A program made the translations under genes and the position numbers. From NCBI GenBank assembly GCA_964498755.1, contig CAZCIB010000002.1, positions 1 through 64,000 of the forward strand: a stretch of 64,000 bases of DNA, written 5' to 3'. The number at the start of each line of letters is the position of its first letter. Position 1 is the stretch's first letter. Source of the DNA: RZZS01 sp964498755 (GTDB lineage: Bacteria > Pseudomonadota > Alphaproteobacteria > Micavibrionales > Micavibrionaceae). The notes under the pieces are model-generated. The model was not told where the DNA came from. It saw nothing but the letters and a program-made list of their open reading frames with translations, and ran no database searches. Shown here in pieces: positions 28,610 to 37,518 of this stretch.

Positions 28610-30007
28610 TTATCTTATGAGCTGAACAACATCGTTCAGATTAGCAAATAGCATAATTCCTACCAGTATGACTAGTCCGAAACGAAAGGCATATTCCTGA
28701 ATTTGTTCAGAAACCGGCGATCCCTTTAACGCTTCCAGAAAATAAAACACAAGATGTCCGCCATCCAGCATCGGGATAGGAAAGAGATTAATCAAGCCGA
28801 GATTGATCGAAAGCAGCGCCGTGAACGTGATCAGCGCGATAAAACCTGCGCGCGCCATGTCCCCTGCAATCGCGCCGATCCGGATAATGCCGCCAAGCTC
28901 TTCGGCGCTGCGTACGCCAGTAAACATCTGCCCCAAGGCCTGCAGCGTGCTGCTTGTAATGATCCATGTTTCCTTGGCGGCCATAATCATACCCGAGACG
29001 GGACCATGCCTGATCAGCGCATCGCCCTGCTGACCGTCGATCATGAGCGCATTGTATTGTTCCGACTGCGGATCCCTCAGCCCCTGATTGAGTTCCGGGG
29101 GCGGCTTGACGACGATTTTTTCAACCTGCCCCGTACCGTAATCAATTCCGATTGTGATCGGCTCCCCCAGATTTTCGAGAATGCGCGCGCGAACCTGATC
29201 CGGACTATCAAGCGCAACCCCGTTCACGGACTTGATGTTTTCAATGGAAAACGCATTACCCGGACCGAGCGGCCCGAGAATGCCCAGGACGCCGCGGGAA
29301 TGACGGAACCCGAAGCGGTCCTCGCTTTCTAGTCGTCTTGGCGTCGCGTTTATCGTTACGACTTCCCCTTCACGTAAAACGGTCATCTCCAGAGGCGTGT
29401 CCAGCGCAATCATTGCGCTGCGCCGCACCTCTTCAAAACGGTTGATTTCAGCCCCGTTAATCGAAACGATCATATCGCCCGGCTGAAGTCCCGCCCCCGC
29501 CGCTGCGCTATCGACCTTCACGGCCGCCGCCAGAGGCGGAGTCACGGGCTGCCCATAAAATATATAAAGTCCGGCCAGAACAAAAATCGCGAAGATAAAA
29601 TTAATAGCCGGGCCTGCGAATACGATCAAACTGCGCTGAAGGACGGATTTATTAAAAAAGGCAACCTGCCTTTCTTCTTCGGTAAAGTGACGGACTTCGC
29701 CATCTTCATCTTTCACCGTGTCATCGTGCTTCGCGCTGGCCGGATCAACGTCGCCAAACATCTTGACGTAACCGCCAAGCGGGAAAAGCGCAATTTTCCA
29801 GCGCGTCCCGTGACGGTCGTTAAAGCCGTAGATCTCCTTGCCGAAGCCGATTGAAAAAACTTCCACGCGTACGCCGCAAAGCCGCGCGACAATGTAATGG
29901 CCCCATTCGTGAACAAAGACAAGGATCCCGAGAACCAGAACGAAAGTCCCGCCATAAAGCCAGATATTGCTTGCCAGCAGATTGGCGTAGTCGAAGATTG
30001 TATTCAT
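28610..30007 (-). CDS. rseP: RseP-type site-2 intramembrane zinc metalloprotease
   Basis: RseP cleaves anti-sigma factors and remnant signal peptides within the inner membrane. The 465-residue protein has the HExxH zinc motif at His33-Glu34-xx-His37 in the first transmembrane helix. A periplasmic PDZ domain (about 130-220, with GLQPGDMIVSINGAEI) follows, then a second PDZ-like region, and the distal LDGG motif in FPIPMLDGGHL completing the zinc site. A frame can open at a TTG nine bases further up, overlapping dxr, but the ATG at 30007, five bases after the dxr stop, gives the family N-terminus. dxr-rseP-bamA is a conserved order. Confidence 0.96.
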   Translation of the reverse strand: MNTIFDYANLLASNIWLYGGTFVLVLGILVFVHEWGHYIVARLCGVRVEVFSIGFGKEIYGFNDRHGTRWKIALFPLGGYVKMFGDVDPASAKHDDTVKDEDGEVRHFTEEERQVAFFNKSVLQRSLIVFAGPAINFIFAIFVLAGLYIFYGQPVTPPLAAAVKVDSAAAGAGLQPGDMIVSINGAEINRFEEVRRSAMIALDTPLEMTVLREGEVVTINATPRRLESEDRFGFRHSRGVLGILGPLGPGNAFSIENIKSVNGVALDSPDQVRARILENLGEPITIGIDYGTGQVEKIVVKPPPELNQGLRDPQSEQYNALMIDGQQGDALIRHGPVSGMIMAAKETWIITSSTLQALGQMFTGVRSAEELGGIIRIGAIAGDMARAGFIALITFTALLSINLGLINLFPIPMLDGGHLVFYFLEALKGSPVSEQIQEYAFRFGLVILVGIMLFANLNDVVQLIR

Positions 30008-30012
30008 TGGTA

Positions 30013-31170
30013 TCAAGCCGCCTTTTTCTTAATTAGATTTAATGCCTGCAAACGCGCTTCCCGGTCAAACGAGAGAACGTCCTCTAACGTTTTCAGCTTT
30101 TGCCTTTTTACTTTGTCCGTAACAGAACTGACAATGTCGACAATTTGAAGATAGCTGATTTTACCCTCGAGAAAAGCCTCCACGGCGACTTCATTGGCTG
30201 CATTCAAGGCGTTGCAGGCATACGAACCCTTCCTCAACGCGGAATAGCCCATTTCTAAAGCCGGGAATTTAAACGGGTCCACCGCCTCGAAAAACAGGTT
30301 TGGGGCAAGGGTAAAATCAAGCCTTCTGGCGGGGCTTCTTATCCTCTCCGGCCATCCCATCGCATGCGCAATTGACGTGCGCATATCCGGATCCCCCATT
30401 TGGGCCAGCACGGACCCGTCAGCGTATTCAACCATGGAATGAATGATAGATTGCGGGTGGACCAGAACATCAATTTTGTTGACGGGCATATCAAACAGGT
30501 AATGCGCCTCGACCACCTCAAGCGCCTTGTTCATCATCGTCGCGCTGTCGACGGAAATCTTCTTGCCCATGGACCAGTTTGGATGCTTGACGGCCATTTG
30601 GGGCGTCACGCCCGCCAGATCGGTTTGCGAAAAATTCAAAAATGGACCGCCGGACGCCGTTAGAATAAGACGGCGTACGGCATCGCGGTTGTTATTTTCG
30701 AAGACCTGAAAAATCGCGTTATGTTCGCTGTCGACGGGAAGAATCTTCGCGCCACTGCGTTCCGCCGCCTCTATCACGAGCGGCCCGGCTGACACAAGCG
30801 GCTCCTTGTTGGCAATTGCAACGTCCGTTCCTTTTTCCAGCGCGGCCAAAATCGGCGGCAACCCGGCCATTCCAACAATGCCAGCCACCACGAGATTGCA
30901 ATCCGTTTGCGCCGCCTCAATCAGGCCCGCCTCCCCGCAGGCGACGTCAACGCCGCGTCCCGCCAGTAAATCTTTCAGTTCCGGCAACAGCTTCTCGTCC
31001 CGGATTACGGCCATTTCCGCTTCCATGCGAATCGCCAGATCCGCCAGCTTTTTAACGTTCCTGTTCGCCGTCAGCGCAACAACTTTGAATTTTTCAGGCT
31101 GATCAACAATAACGTCTATTGTGCTTTCGCCTATGGATCCGGTAGCGCCAAGTATACTGATTTTTTTCAT
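30013..31170 (-). CDS. dxr: 1-deoxy-D-xylulose 5-phosphate reductoisomerase
   Basis: Dxr (IspC) makes 2-C-methylerythritol 4-phosphate from DXP with NADPH, the first committed step of the MEP isoprenoid pathway. The 385 residues start with the Rossmann motif ILGATGSIGEST (4-15). Further on are PVDSEHNAIFQ (metal and substrate), a flexible loop region with HPNWSMGKKISVDSAT, and NAANEVAV near the end. I chose the ATG at 31170, which overlaps the cdsA stop (ATGA); a longer frame adds 14 non-homologous residues. uppS downstream in the pathway lies two genes away, so isoprenoid supply and its use are co-transcribed. Confidence 0.97.
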   Translation of the reverse strand: MKKISILGATGSIGESTIDVIVDQPEKFKVVALTANRNVKKLADLAIRMEAEMAVIRDEKLLPELKDLLAGRGVDVACGEAGLIEAAQTDCNLVVAGIVGMAGLPPILAALEKGTDVAIANKEPLVSAGPLVIEAAERSGAKILPVDSEHNAIFQVFENNNRDAVRRLILTASGGPFLNFSQTDLAGVTPQMAVKHPNWSMGKKISVDSATMMNKALEVVEAHYLFDMPVNKIDVLVHPQSIIHSMVEYADGSVLAQMGDPDMRTSIAHAMGWPERIRSPARRLDFTLAPNLFFEAVDPFKFPALEMGYSALRKGSYACNALNAANEVAVEAFLEGKISYLQIVDIVSSVTDKVKRQKLKTLEDVLSFDREARLQALNLIKKKAA

Positions 31171-31856
31171 GTCAACATCCAAACCCACATAACCGCTGTA
31201 AAACAGGGACAAACAAGCAGCAAAGCGTCGATCCTGTCAAGTAAACCGCCGTGACCGGGAATAAATCCGCCCGTATCTTTAACGCCTATACGACGCTTAA
31301 AAGCGGAAACCAGCAAATCTCCGCCTTGTCCCAGAACGCCGAAGGCCGCCCCGGCTACAACTAAAAATATATAGTCCGCTCCGGAGGGCGAAAGCGCAAC
31401 CGGAAAAAAATTCGCTGCGTAAAAACATAGAACAAGCATCAGGGCGCAAAAAAACATGGCTCCGCCAAGACCCGACCAGGTTTTATTCGGGCTGACGGAT
31501 GGCCACATTTTAGGGCCGTTGAAAACTTTCCCCGCCAGATATGCGCCCGTATCGCTTGACCAAACAGAGAGAAACAGAGCCAGCGACAAAAACAGTCCGT
31601 CCTGTAAATGACTGCGCAACAGATAAAAAGAGAGAAAACTAACGCCGAGATAAAGCAGGCCGAACGCGGAATCGGTTAGCCTGCGCCCGCCTTGCGCGGC
31701 CATGCGCAGCCATTCAAAAACAGACAGGGAAAAAGTAAAAACCAGTAGCGCCAGCAAAAAAACGCCATCTACAATCAACACGCCCAGAACTATCGGAGCC
31801 AGAATAAACCCAGATATCAGTCTTTTATGTAGCTTTGTTAAAGCAATTTTTTTCAA
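31167..31856 (-). CDS. cdsA: phosphatidate cytidylyltransferase
   Basis: CdsA makes CDP-diacylglycerol, the precursor of all membrane phospholipids, in the inner membrane. The 229-residue protein has about six to seven transmembrane segments and ends with the family signature. VSPNKTWSGLGG lies centrally, and KRRIGVKDTGGFIPGHGGLLDR (given here only as the GHGGLLDR core) near residue 210. It is shorter than the E. coli protein, as usual in this class. Translation starts at a TTG that overlaps the uppS stop in TTGA, preceded by GGGAG. The end overlaps dxr by four bases. Confidence 0.93.
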   Translation of the reverse strand: MKKIALTKLHKRLISGFILAPIVLGVLIVDGVFLLALLVFTFSLSVFEWLRMAAQGGRRLTDSAFGLLYLGVSFLSFYLLRSHLQDGLFLSLALFLSVWSSDTGAYLAGKVFNGPKMWPSVSPNKTWSGLGGAMFFCALMLVLCFYAANFFPVALSPSGADYIFLVVAGAAFGVLGQGGDLLVSAFKRRIGVKDTGGFIPGHGGLLDRIDALLLVCPCFTAVMWVWMLT

Positions 31857-32608
31857 TTGCTCCCACCTCCGCCTAGCGCCTTGACGCGGCCGAAACGTCG
31901 CTCGCGTTCGCAGTATTCCTCTATTGCGGCGCTCAGATCGGCTCCAGAGAAATCAGGCCAAAGCGTATCAGTAAAAACAAATTCCGCGTATGCGCACTGC
32001 CATAAAAGAAAATTACTGATCCTCTTTTCGCCGCTTGTCCTGATCATCAGGTCAGGGTCCGGCATACCGGCCGTCATCAAATAACGTTCAAACCGCGCCT
32101 CAACTGTTTCTCTTTCAGGGCATATTCCCTGATCATGCATATCTTTAGCCATGCGGTATGCGGCATTGAGCAACTCGCCCCTGCCGCCGTAATTCAAGGC
32201 AATCGTCAGGTTAAGCCCTGAATTTGCGGACGTCAGATTTTCAGCCTGCTCAATCATGTCCACAATATCGCTGTCAAACGCGCCTCTATCGCCAATAACC
32301 CGCAAACGAACATTGTTCTTGTGAAGTTCCGCTGTCTCCGAGCGCAGATAAATACGTAGAAGGCGGATAAGTTCGCCGACTTCTTCAGCCGGACGCTGCC
32401 AGTTCTCGGAAGAAAAACCGAACAGGGTCAAATATCCGAGTCCTATTTCATTGGCGGATTTAACTGTTTTTTTTACAGCTTCCGCGCCCTGCTGATGCCC
32501 GGCCGTTCTTGGCAGTCCTCTTTTGCTGGCCCAGCGTCCGTTGCCATCCATTATGATCGCAATGTGCGCAGGATTATTGTCGTATGTGATTTGGCCGGAA
32601 GGAGACAT
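31853..32608 (-). CDS. uppS: undecaprenyl diphosphate synthase
   Basis: UppS makes the C55 lipid carrier for peptidoglycan and O-antigen from isopentenyl diphosphate and farnesyl diphosphate. In 251 residues the cis-prenyltransferase signature HIAIIMDGNGRWA begins near residue 15, with Asp21 as the Mg ligand. FGFSSENWQRP and the C-terminal DLMIRTSGEKRISNF are also present. The stop codon of frr is immediately adjacent to the ATG (no gap). The protein has a complete catalytic core. An N-terminal extension of about 12 residues is usual. Confidence 0.97.
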   Translation of the reverse strand: MSPSGQITYDNNPAHIAIIMDGNGRWASKRGLPRTAGHQQGAEAVKKTVKSANEIGLGYLTLFGFSSENWQRPAEEVGELIRLLRIYLRSETAELHKNNVRLRVIGDRGAFDSDIVDMIEQAENLTSANSGLNLTIALNYGGRGELLNAAYRMAKDMHDQGICPERETVEARFERYLMTAGMPDPDLMIRTSGEKRISNFLLWQCAYAEFVFTDTLWPDFSGADLSAAIEEYCERERRFGRVKALGGGGSN

Positions 32609-33166
32609 TTACACCGTCATCATGTCTTTTTCTTTGTCCGCCAGTATATCATCGATCTTTTTAATATACTGGTCCGTCAGTTTCTGAACCTCATCCGACG
32701 CGCGCCTGGCCTCGTCTTCTGAAACTTCGCTGTCTTTTTCAGCCTTCTTGACGCTATCCATCCCGTCACGGCGGATATTGCGAATGGATACGCGCGCCGC
32801 CTCCGCATATTTTCCCGCGACCTTGACCAGCTCCGCGCGGCGTTCCTCGTTTAGCTCAGGCACAGGCACGCGGATCGTTGAGCCTTCAGGTTGCGGATTC
32901 AGCCCGAGACCGGAATCGCGTATCCCCTTTTCCACGGCTTTGGTATTATTGGCGTCCCAGACCTGCACCAGAAGCATGCGCGGCTCGGGCACGCTTACAT
33001 TGGCCACCTGGTTCAGCGGCATGTTCGTGCCATAAACCGAGACCTGCACGGGCTCGAGCATATTGATCGAGGCGCGCCCGGTTCTTAAGCCCGAGAATTC
33101 CTTTTGCAGCATTTCAAGCGCGCCGTCCATCCGGCGTTTCAAATCTTTCATATCAACAGCAGACAT
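32609..33166 (-). CDS. frr: ribosome recycling factor
   Basis: RRF with EF-G splits post-termination ribosomes. The 185-residue protein has the two-domain tRNA-mimic layout: a three-helix bundle interrupted by a small beta domain. Conserved segments are [10 protein letters not shown] (24-33), the [15 protein letters not shown] strand and [21 protein letters not shown] (core only). A GAGG site precedes the ATG. The order rpsB-tsf-pyrH-frr-uppS is conserved across proteobacteria. Confidence 0.98.
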   Translation of the reverse strand: MSAVDMKDLKRRMDGALEMLQKEFSGLRTGRASINMLEPVQVSVYGTNMPLNQVANVSVPEPRMLLVQVWDANNTKAVEKGIRDSGLGLNPQPEGSTIRVPVPELNEERRAELVKVAGKYAEAARVSIRNIRRDGMDSVKKAEKDSEVSEDEARRASDEVQKLTDQYIKKIDDILADKEKDMMTV

Positions 33167-33224
33167 GATGCTATCCTCTTTCTTGTTCGTGTTTTGAATA
33201 AGGCGTAATTACGTTTCCTTTATG

Positions 33225-33989
33225 CTACTCTTTCGCGTTTTTGACGATTGTCGACGTTCCCTCGCCCTTTAAAACCCTGGCGAAATTCCCCTGCTCGCGC
33301 ACCGAGAAAACGATGATGGGGATGTTGTTCTCCCGCGCCAGCGAGATGGCCGTCGCGTCCATAACCTTCAGGTCTTTTGTCAGAACATCCAGATAGCTGA
33401 TCTGCTCGTATCTTTTGGCGTCGGGAACTTTCATCGGGTCGGCGGAATAAACGCCGTCAACCTTCGTGCCCTTCAGCAACGCGTCGCAATCCATTTCCGA
33501 AGCGCGCAGGGCTGCGGCCGTATCGGTCGTAAAGTAAGGATTACCCGTTCCGGCGGCGAAAATCACAACGCGCCCCTTCTCCATATGCCTTAATGCGCGG
33601 CGTCGGATATAGGGCTCGCAGATGGCGTCCATGCGAATGGCGGATTGGACGCGCGTTTGCACGTCCATGCCTTCCAGCGCGTTTTGCAGGGCCAGGGCGT
33701 TAATCACAATACCCAGCATGCCCATGTAATCGGCCGTCGTGCGGTCCATCCCCTGGGAGGCTCCGGAGACGCCGCGAAATATGTTGCCCGCGCCGACGAC
33801 GACGCAGACCTGGGTCCCCAGATCCACGGCTTCCTTGATATCGCCCGCAACGCGCTGGACAGTCGCCGGGTCAAGCCCGAACTCCTGCTCGCCCATCAAA
33901 ACCTCGCCGGACATCTTGAGCAGGACGCGTTTGAAACGCGGCTCCGGGGAAGAACTGATAGTCGGCGCGTCGCTGGCGGCTTGTGTCAT
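33225..33989 (-). CDS. pyrH: uridylate kinase
   Basis: PyrH phosphorylates UMP to UDP, the step before CTP synthase. This hexameric amino-acid-kinase-fold enzyme (254 residues) has KMSGEVLMG (25-33), [10 protein letters not shown], the [19 protein letters not shown] loop and a DGVYSADP segment. The first 18 residues are a Ser/Pro-rich extension not expected in the core. It lies 113 bp after tsf, with a hairpin in the gap, and 58 bp before frr. Confidence 0.97.
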   Translation of the reverse strand: MTQAASDAPTISSSPEPRFKRVLLKMSGEVLMGEQEFGLDPATVQRVAGDIKEAVDLGTQVCVVVGAGNIFRGVSGASQGMDRTTADYMGMLGIVINALALQNALEGMDVQTRVQSAIRMDAICEPYIRRRALRHMEKGRVVIFAAGTGNPYFTTDTAAALRASEMDCDALLKGTKVDGVYSADPMKVPDAKRYEQISYLDVLTKDLKVMDATAISLARENNIPIIVFSVREQGNFARVLKGEGTSTIVKNAKE

Positions 33990-34030
33990 AATCGGTTTAC
34001 CCTGTCTTTTTTAGTTCGCTCATTGTAGTA

Positions 34031-34059
34031 ACAGCCGCGCTGAGTTGCAACGCGGCTGT
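34031..34059 (-). terminator. hairpin between tsf and pyrH
   Basis: ACAGCCGCG and CGCGGCTGT form a 9-bp GC-rich stem with an 11-base loop, 44 bases past the tsf stop codon. No T-run follows, so it is more likely an attenuating or message-stabilising hairpin that lowers pyrH relative to rpsB-tsf than a full terminator. Confidence 0.4.
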
Positions 34060-34102
34060 CCTGCATATTGAAAACGCTCCACGTCAAAGAGCTATGTCCG
34101 GA

Positions 34103-34999
34103 TCAAGCCGCCTCGCTCAGCTCTTTATCGACGCCCTCGCCAAGCTGTATACGGAAGAACCCGGTAAGCTTGACTGGCGCGCCCGCTTCTTTGGCCGCGT
34201 CTTCCAGAAGTTTTGAGATTTTGGTTTCATTATCGATGACAAATGTCTGTTCCGTCAGGCAAACTTCCTCATAATACTTGCGGACGCGTCCCTCGACCAT
34301 TTTTTCCGCGATTTCAGGCGGCTTGCCGGAGGCAATGGCCTGATCCCTGAAAATGGCGCGTTCGCGGTCAAGCGCTTCCTGATCCACGCTTTCCGGATCA
34401 AGAAACTGCGGGAACGCCGCGGCGACGTGCATGGCGATTTTTTTGCCCAGCTCGTTGAGTTTTTCCGCATCGCCTTCGGACTCAAGCCCGATCAACACGC
34501 CAATCTTGCCGAGGTTCGGCGCAGTCTGGTTGTGCATGTAGCCAGTGACGACGCCTTTATCAACGCTGATCCCCACAGCGCGGCGCAAAGACATGTTTTC
34601 GCCGATCGTCGCAATCTTCTCCGTCAGCTCTTCTTCGACGCTGCGGCCATTTCCGAAGTCAGCAGTAGATAGCTGGTCCAGCTTCGTTACGTCCTGAAGC
34701 GCAATTTCAGCAACGTTTTTAACGAATTCCTGGAACTGATCGTTCCGCGCGACGAAATCCGTCTCGGAATTGACCTCTACGAGCGCGCCCTTGCGCTCGC
34801 CCAGAGCCAGAGCCACCAGGCCTTCGGCGGCCGTGCGGCTGGACTTCTTGGCGGCCTTGGACAGGCCTTTTTTACGCAGCCAGTCAACGGCGTCTTCAAT
34901 GCTGCCGCCGCTCTCGACAAGCGCTTTTTTGGCGTCCATCATGCCTGCGCCTGTTTGCTCGCGCAGGGCTTTTACGTCTGAAGCTTTGATATCCGTCAT
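34103..34999 (-). CDS. tsf: translation elongation factor Ts
   Basis: EF-Ts is the nucleotide exchange factor that regenerates EF-Tu-GTP. The 298 residues begin with the UBA-like domain and signature VKALREQTGAGMMDAKKAL (9-27). SETDFVARN, the contact with EF-Tu, lies near residue 78, and a two-lobed core follows. An AGAGGG ribosome site precedes the ATG. It is co-transcribed with rpsB, 25 bp away. Confidence 0.98.
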   Translation of the reverse strand: MTDIKASDVKALREQTGAGMMDAKKALVESGGSIEDAVDWLRKKGLSKAAKKSSRTAAEGLVALALGERKGALVEVNSETDFVARNDQFQEFVKNVAEIALQDVTKLDQLSTADFGNGRSVEEELTEKIATIGENMSLRRAVGISVDKGVVTGYMHNQTAPNLGKIGVLIGLESEGDAEKLNELGKKIAMHVAAAFPQFLDPESVDQEALDRERAIFRDQAIASGKPPEIAEKMVEGRVRKYYEEVCLTEQTFVIDNETKISKLLEDAAKEAGAPVKLTGFFRIQLGEGVDKELSEAA

Positions 35000-35024
35000 G
35001 TTTTCCCTCTTTTGATTTTGGTGT

Positions 35025-35900
35025 TTAACCCTGCGCGGCTGCTTTCTTCGGCTCTTCAGCCGGATCTTCCCCGGTTTCCGGTTCAGCCTGAGCTTCTTCC
35101 GCAGCCGCCGGGGCCTCTTTCTCCGCGTTTTCAGCGACAGGCTCTTCCGCAGGAATCTCTTCCTTCACTTCTTCCGCCGCGCCGAGATCAACGCCGCTGG
35201 AGCCAAGCTCCGCCTGAATGCCGTCCAGAACAGCGGCGGAAGCCAGTTCACAGAACAGCTCAATCGAGCGTATCGCATCGTCATTGCCCGGAATAGGGTA
35301 CTGAACGCCTGCCGGATCGCAGTTCGTGTCGAGTATTGCAAAAACCGGAACGCCGAGCTTGTTGGCTTCCTTGATTGCGATATCTTCCTTGTTCGTGTCG
35401 ATAATGAACAGCGCGTCCGGTTGGCCGCCCATTTCCTTGATCCCGCCGATGGACAGCTCAAGCTTGTCGCGCTCGCGCGTAAGCATCAGGATTTCTTTCT
35501 TGGTGTAGCCTTTGACTTCTTCGCCGGAGCCAAGCAGCTCCTCGAGCTCGCGCAGACGATTGATGGAATTCGACATCGTTTTCCAGTTGGTCAGCATGCC
35601 GCCAAGCCAGCGGTGATTCACGTAATACTGGCCGCAGCGCTTGGCCGCGTCTCGGACTTTATCCTGCGCCTGACGCTTGGTGCCGACGAAAAGGATGCGC
35701 CCGCCTTTAGCGGCAATATCCCTCAGCGCGCGGAGTGACTGGTCCAGAAGCGGAACTGTTTGTTGCAAATCAATGATATGCACGCCGTTCCTTACGCCGA
35801 AGATGAACGGGCGCATTTTCGGATTCCAGCGGCGCGTGTGGTGACCAAAGTGAACGCCAGACTCGAGAAGCTGACGCATTGTAAATTCAGGCATAGCCAT
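35025..35900 (-). CDS. rpsB: 30S ribosomal protein S2
   Basis: S2 sits at the head-body junction of the small subunit and helps to hold S1. The 291 residues begin [20 protein letters not shown] and carry the full S2 fold to about residue 240. Next comes an acidic Ala/Glu/Pro-rich tail of about 50 residues, a feature seen in several alphaproteobacteria. The start at 35900 has AAGGAG eight bases upstream. A frame extending 54 residues further up is open but is leader DNA. The leader (35901-36097) contains a hairpin repeat near its far end. Confidence 0.97.
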   Translation of the reverse strand: MAMPEFTMRQLLESGVHFGHHTRRWNPKMRPFIFGVRNGVHIIDLQQTVPLLDQSLRALRDIAAKGGRILFVGTKRQAQDKVRDAAKRCGQYYVNHRWLGGMLTNWKTMSNSINRLRELEELLGSGEEVKGYTKKEILMLTRERDKLELSIGGIKEMGGQPDALFIIDTNKEDIAIKEANKLGVPVFAILDTNCDPAGVQYPIPGNDDAIRSIELFCELASAAVLDGIQAELGSSGVDLGAAEEVKEEIPAEEPVAENAEKEAPAAAEEAQAEPETGEDPAEEPKKAAAQG

Positions 35901-36007
35901 GTTTCTATCTCCTTTTCCGGTTCTTGCCTCTGCAGGCCCTTGTGATTGCTCTCTTGCGAACAACACCGGATGGAGGTCAAAAACCGCCAAAGCCTGCATG
36001 TGAATTA

Positions 36008-36077
36008 AGTTGCGAGTTGCGAGTGACAGTTGCGAGCTTTTTAACAACTCGCCACTCATCACACGTCGCTTACAACT
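36008..36077. repeat. tandem-unit hairpin element A (GCGAG family)
   Basis: The left arm consists of TTGCGAG-type units and the right arm of their complements (CAACTCGCCACTC...), around a central TTTTT. The arms pair imperfectly. It lies 20 bases after the stop codon of the nitroreductase-like gene and 107 bp before the rpsB start, within the rpsB leader. The terminal CTTACAACT phrase is shared with elements B, C and D. Confidence 0.65.
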
Positions 36078-36097
36078 AGAACGGGCTTATACCCGCA

Positions 36098-37219
36098 TCA
36101 TCGGCCTTTTGCAAGGAAAAGCTTGCGGAAACCTGAAAGAAAGCCTTTGCCGCCTCCCGCCTCAGGCGTTTTGACGCTGAGCGTGGCGTCGCCGTAACTC
36201 GTCACCTGGTCAAGCGGGCGCCTGTTGGTGTAAGCCTTCTGGCCGCCATAGCCGATCCGCAAAATGCATTGCGCGCGCCCGTGCTGCTGATTGATCTCGT
36301 CATGCACGCGGATGCGCAGTTCCGGCACTTCACAGGCCTGATTGAGAGAGGACATCGACAGCCCCATGCTTTCCGCGCGCAGCCAGACGCGCATCAGGGC
36401 CTGCCCCGTATGCAGCCGCTCAACCACGCCGCCCGACTTACTGCCAAGCACGGCGATAACCGGCGAGCCGGCTTCCAACTGTTCATTATTGGCGGGCTCG
36501 CCTTTTTCCATTTCGAAACGGCGTATCGCGAAAGGTCCCAGACTGCTCATGATATCCGCATGCGAGACCTTGTCCTGCGGCAGCCCGTCCTGCGAAAGCA
36601 CGCGGCGCGGGTGAATCCAGCTGGCCATTTCACGTCTGAACGCCTTGCTGCTGGATTGAATGTGATCGCCTTCGGCGATCATGCGCACAAGCACTTTTTT
36701 CTCTTCCATGCCCGGAACATGAAGCCATGCCCCCTCTTTGGACGCTTCAGCAATAAGGGCATGAAGCATATCTTCCGGCACAGTCTTGTTTGAAAACGCC
36801 CCGCGGTTGCCGTGACGCTCCGTCACTCTTTCAAACAGTTCCTTATCCGTTTGTTCGGGCGCGGCAGCCTTGTCCCCGATCTTCACGCGCGCCAGCAAGT
36901 CCTTGTCCTGCGGGTCGGGGACGAGCTCCGTGATTTCATTATACCCGAACGCGCGGATCGCCAGCCTCAAATTAAACAGCGCGCATCCGCAGGCGATAAT
37001 CAGTTCCCTGTCTTCCGGATCGATCACGGGCAGACCGTAACGCCGGTCGGCGAACAGGAGAACCGCGTTGTCCTGGATGACGAAATGCCAGGGCTGCGCG
37101 TTATAGGTCGAGGGAGCCAGAACGGCGTAATGCAAACAGAACGCGAGCTTTTCCTCGGGTTTTCCGTTGTGCGGAAAATCCTGCGCATTAATACTCCAGC
37201 ATTCGGGTTTCGTTATCAT
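36098..37219 (-). CDS. nitroreductase-family (Acg-like) FMN-binding protein
   Basis: A 373-residue protein of the nitroreductase superfamily, closest in appearance to the long Acg-type members. APSTYNAQPWHFVI near residue 35 is the FMN-binding N-terminus, RHGNRGAF sits mid-protein, and the later GQALMRVWLRAESMGLSMS segment matches the second half. The substrate is unknown. I chose the ATG at 37219. Upstream sequence in frame encodes a Ser-Leu-Leu-Thr-Thr-Arg repeat-derived peptide, so a longer start is not credible. There is no good ribosome site. It lies between dnaE and rpsB with hairpin elements on both sides. Confidence 0.8.
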   Translation of the reverse strand: MITKPECWSINAQDFPHNGKPEEKLAFCLHYAVLAPSTYNAQPWHFVIQDNAVLLFADRRYGLPVIDPEDRELIIACGCALFNLRLAIRAFGYNEITELVPDPQDKDLLARVKIGDKAAAPEQTDKELFERVTERHGNRGAFSNKTVPEDMLHALIAEASKEGAWLHVPGMEEKKVLVRMIAEGDHIQSSSKAFRREMASWIHPRRVLSQDGLPQDKVSHADIMSSLGPFAIRRFEMEKGEPANNEQLEAGSPVIAVLGSKSGGVVERLHTGQALMRVWLRAESMGLSMSSLNQACEVPELRIRVHDEINQQHGRAQCILRIGYGGQKAYTNRRPLDQVTSYGDATLSVKTPEAGGGKGFLSGFRKLFLAKGR

Positions 37220-37241
37220 AAGGTTATGTATAGCTTGTTGA

Positions 37242-37518
37242 GGAGCGAGAAACAAGAAGCGAGTCGTGAGTAGCGAGAAGCGAGAAGCGAGATTTTCCCT
37301 CACCCACTACGCTAATGCTTTTTCTCGCAGGAAAAAGCAAAGCTCCATTGCCCTCTCCCAAGGGAGAGGGAGGGACCCGCGCGAAGCGTGGGAGGGTGAG
37401 GGGTTCTTACAACTCGCTACTCACTACCCGCTTCTCGCTTCTCACTACTCGCTACTCATTACTCGCTACTCGCTACTCGCTACTCGCTACTCGCTTCTCG
37501 CTTCTCGTTTCTCGCTAC
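37242..37518. repeat. tandem-unit hairpin element B, composite
   Basis: The left arm (37242-37295) is a run of (A)GCGAGAA/GTAGCGAG units. The right arm (37408-37518) is a longer run of complementary CTCGCTA/CTCGCTT units, about 14 copies of 7 bp. The arms could form a very long hairpin. Between them lies an unrelated 107-bp palindromic REP-type element. The right arm abuts the dnaE stop codon. This fills the whole gap between dnaE and the nitroreductase-like gene; no gene is present. Confidence 0.85.
37297..37403. repeat. REP-type palindromic element inside hairpin B
   Basis: Outer ends CCCTCACCC and GGGTGAGGG are inverted. The interior holds a CCCTCTCCC-AA-GGGAGAGGG hairpin. This is the familiar 'CCCTCACCC...CTCTCCC' class of proteobacterial intergenic palindrome. 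It sits exactly between the two arms of element B, which implies insertion into, or growth of arms around, a pre-existing element. Confidence 0.75.

Noticed and set aside
35901..36062. N-terminal extension of ribosomal protein S2
   Set aside because: The extra 54 codons are leader DNA. The start at 35900 has a strong ribosome site and gives the family N-terminus.
37404..37518. Possible CRISPR array in the CTCGCTA-rich tract
   Set aside because: Units are only 7 bp, directly adjacent and without unique spacers, and no cas genes are near.
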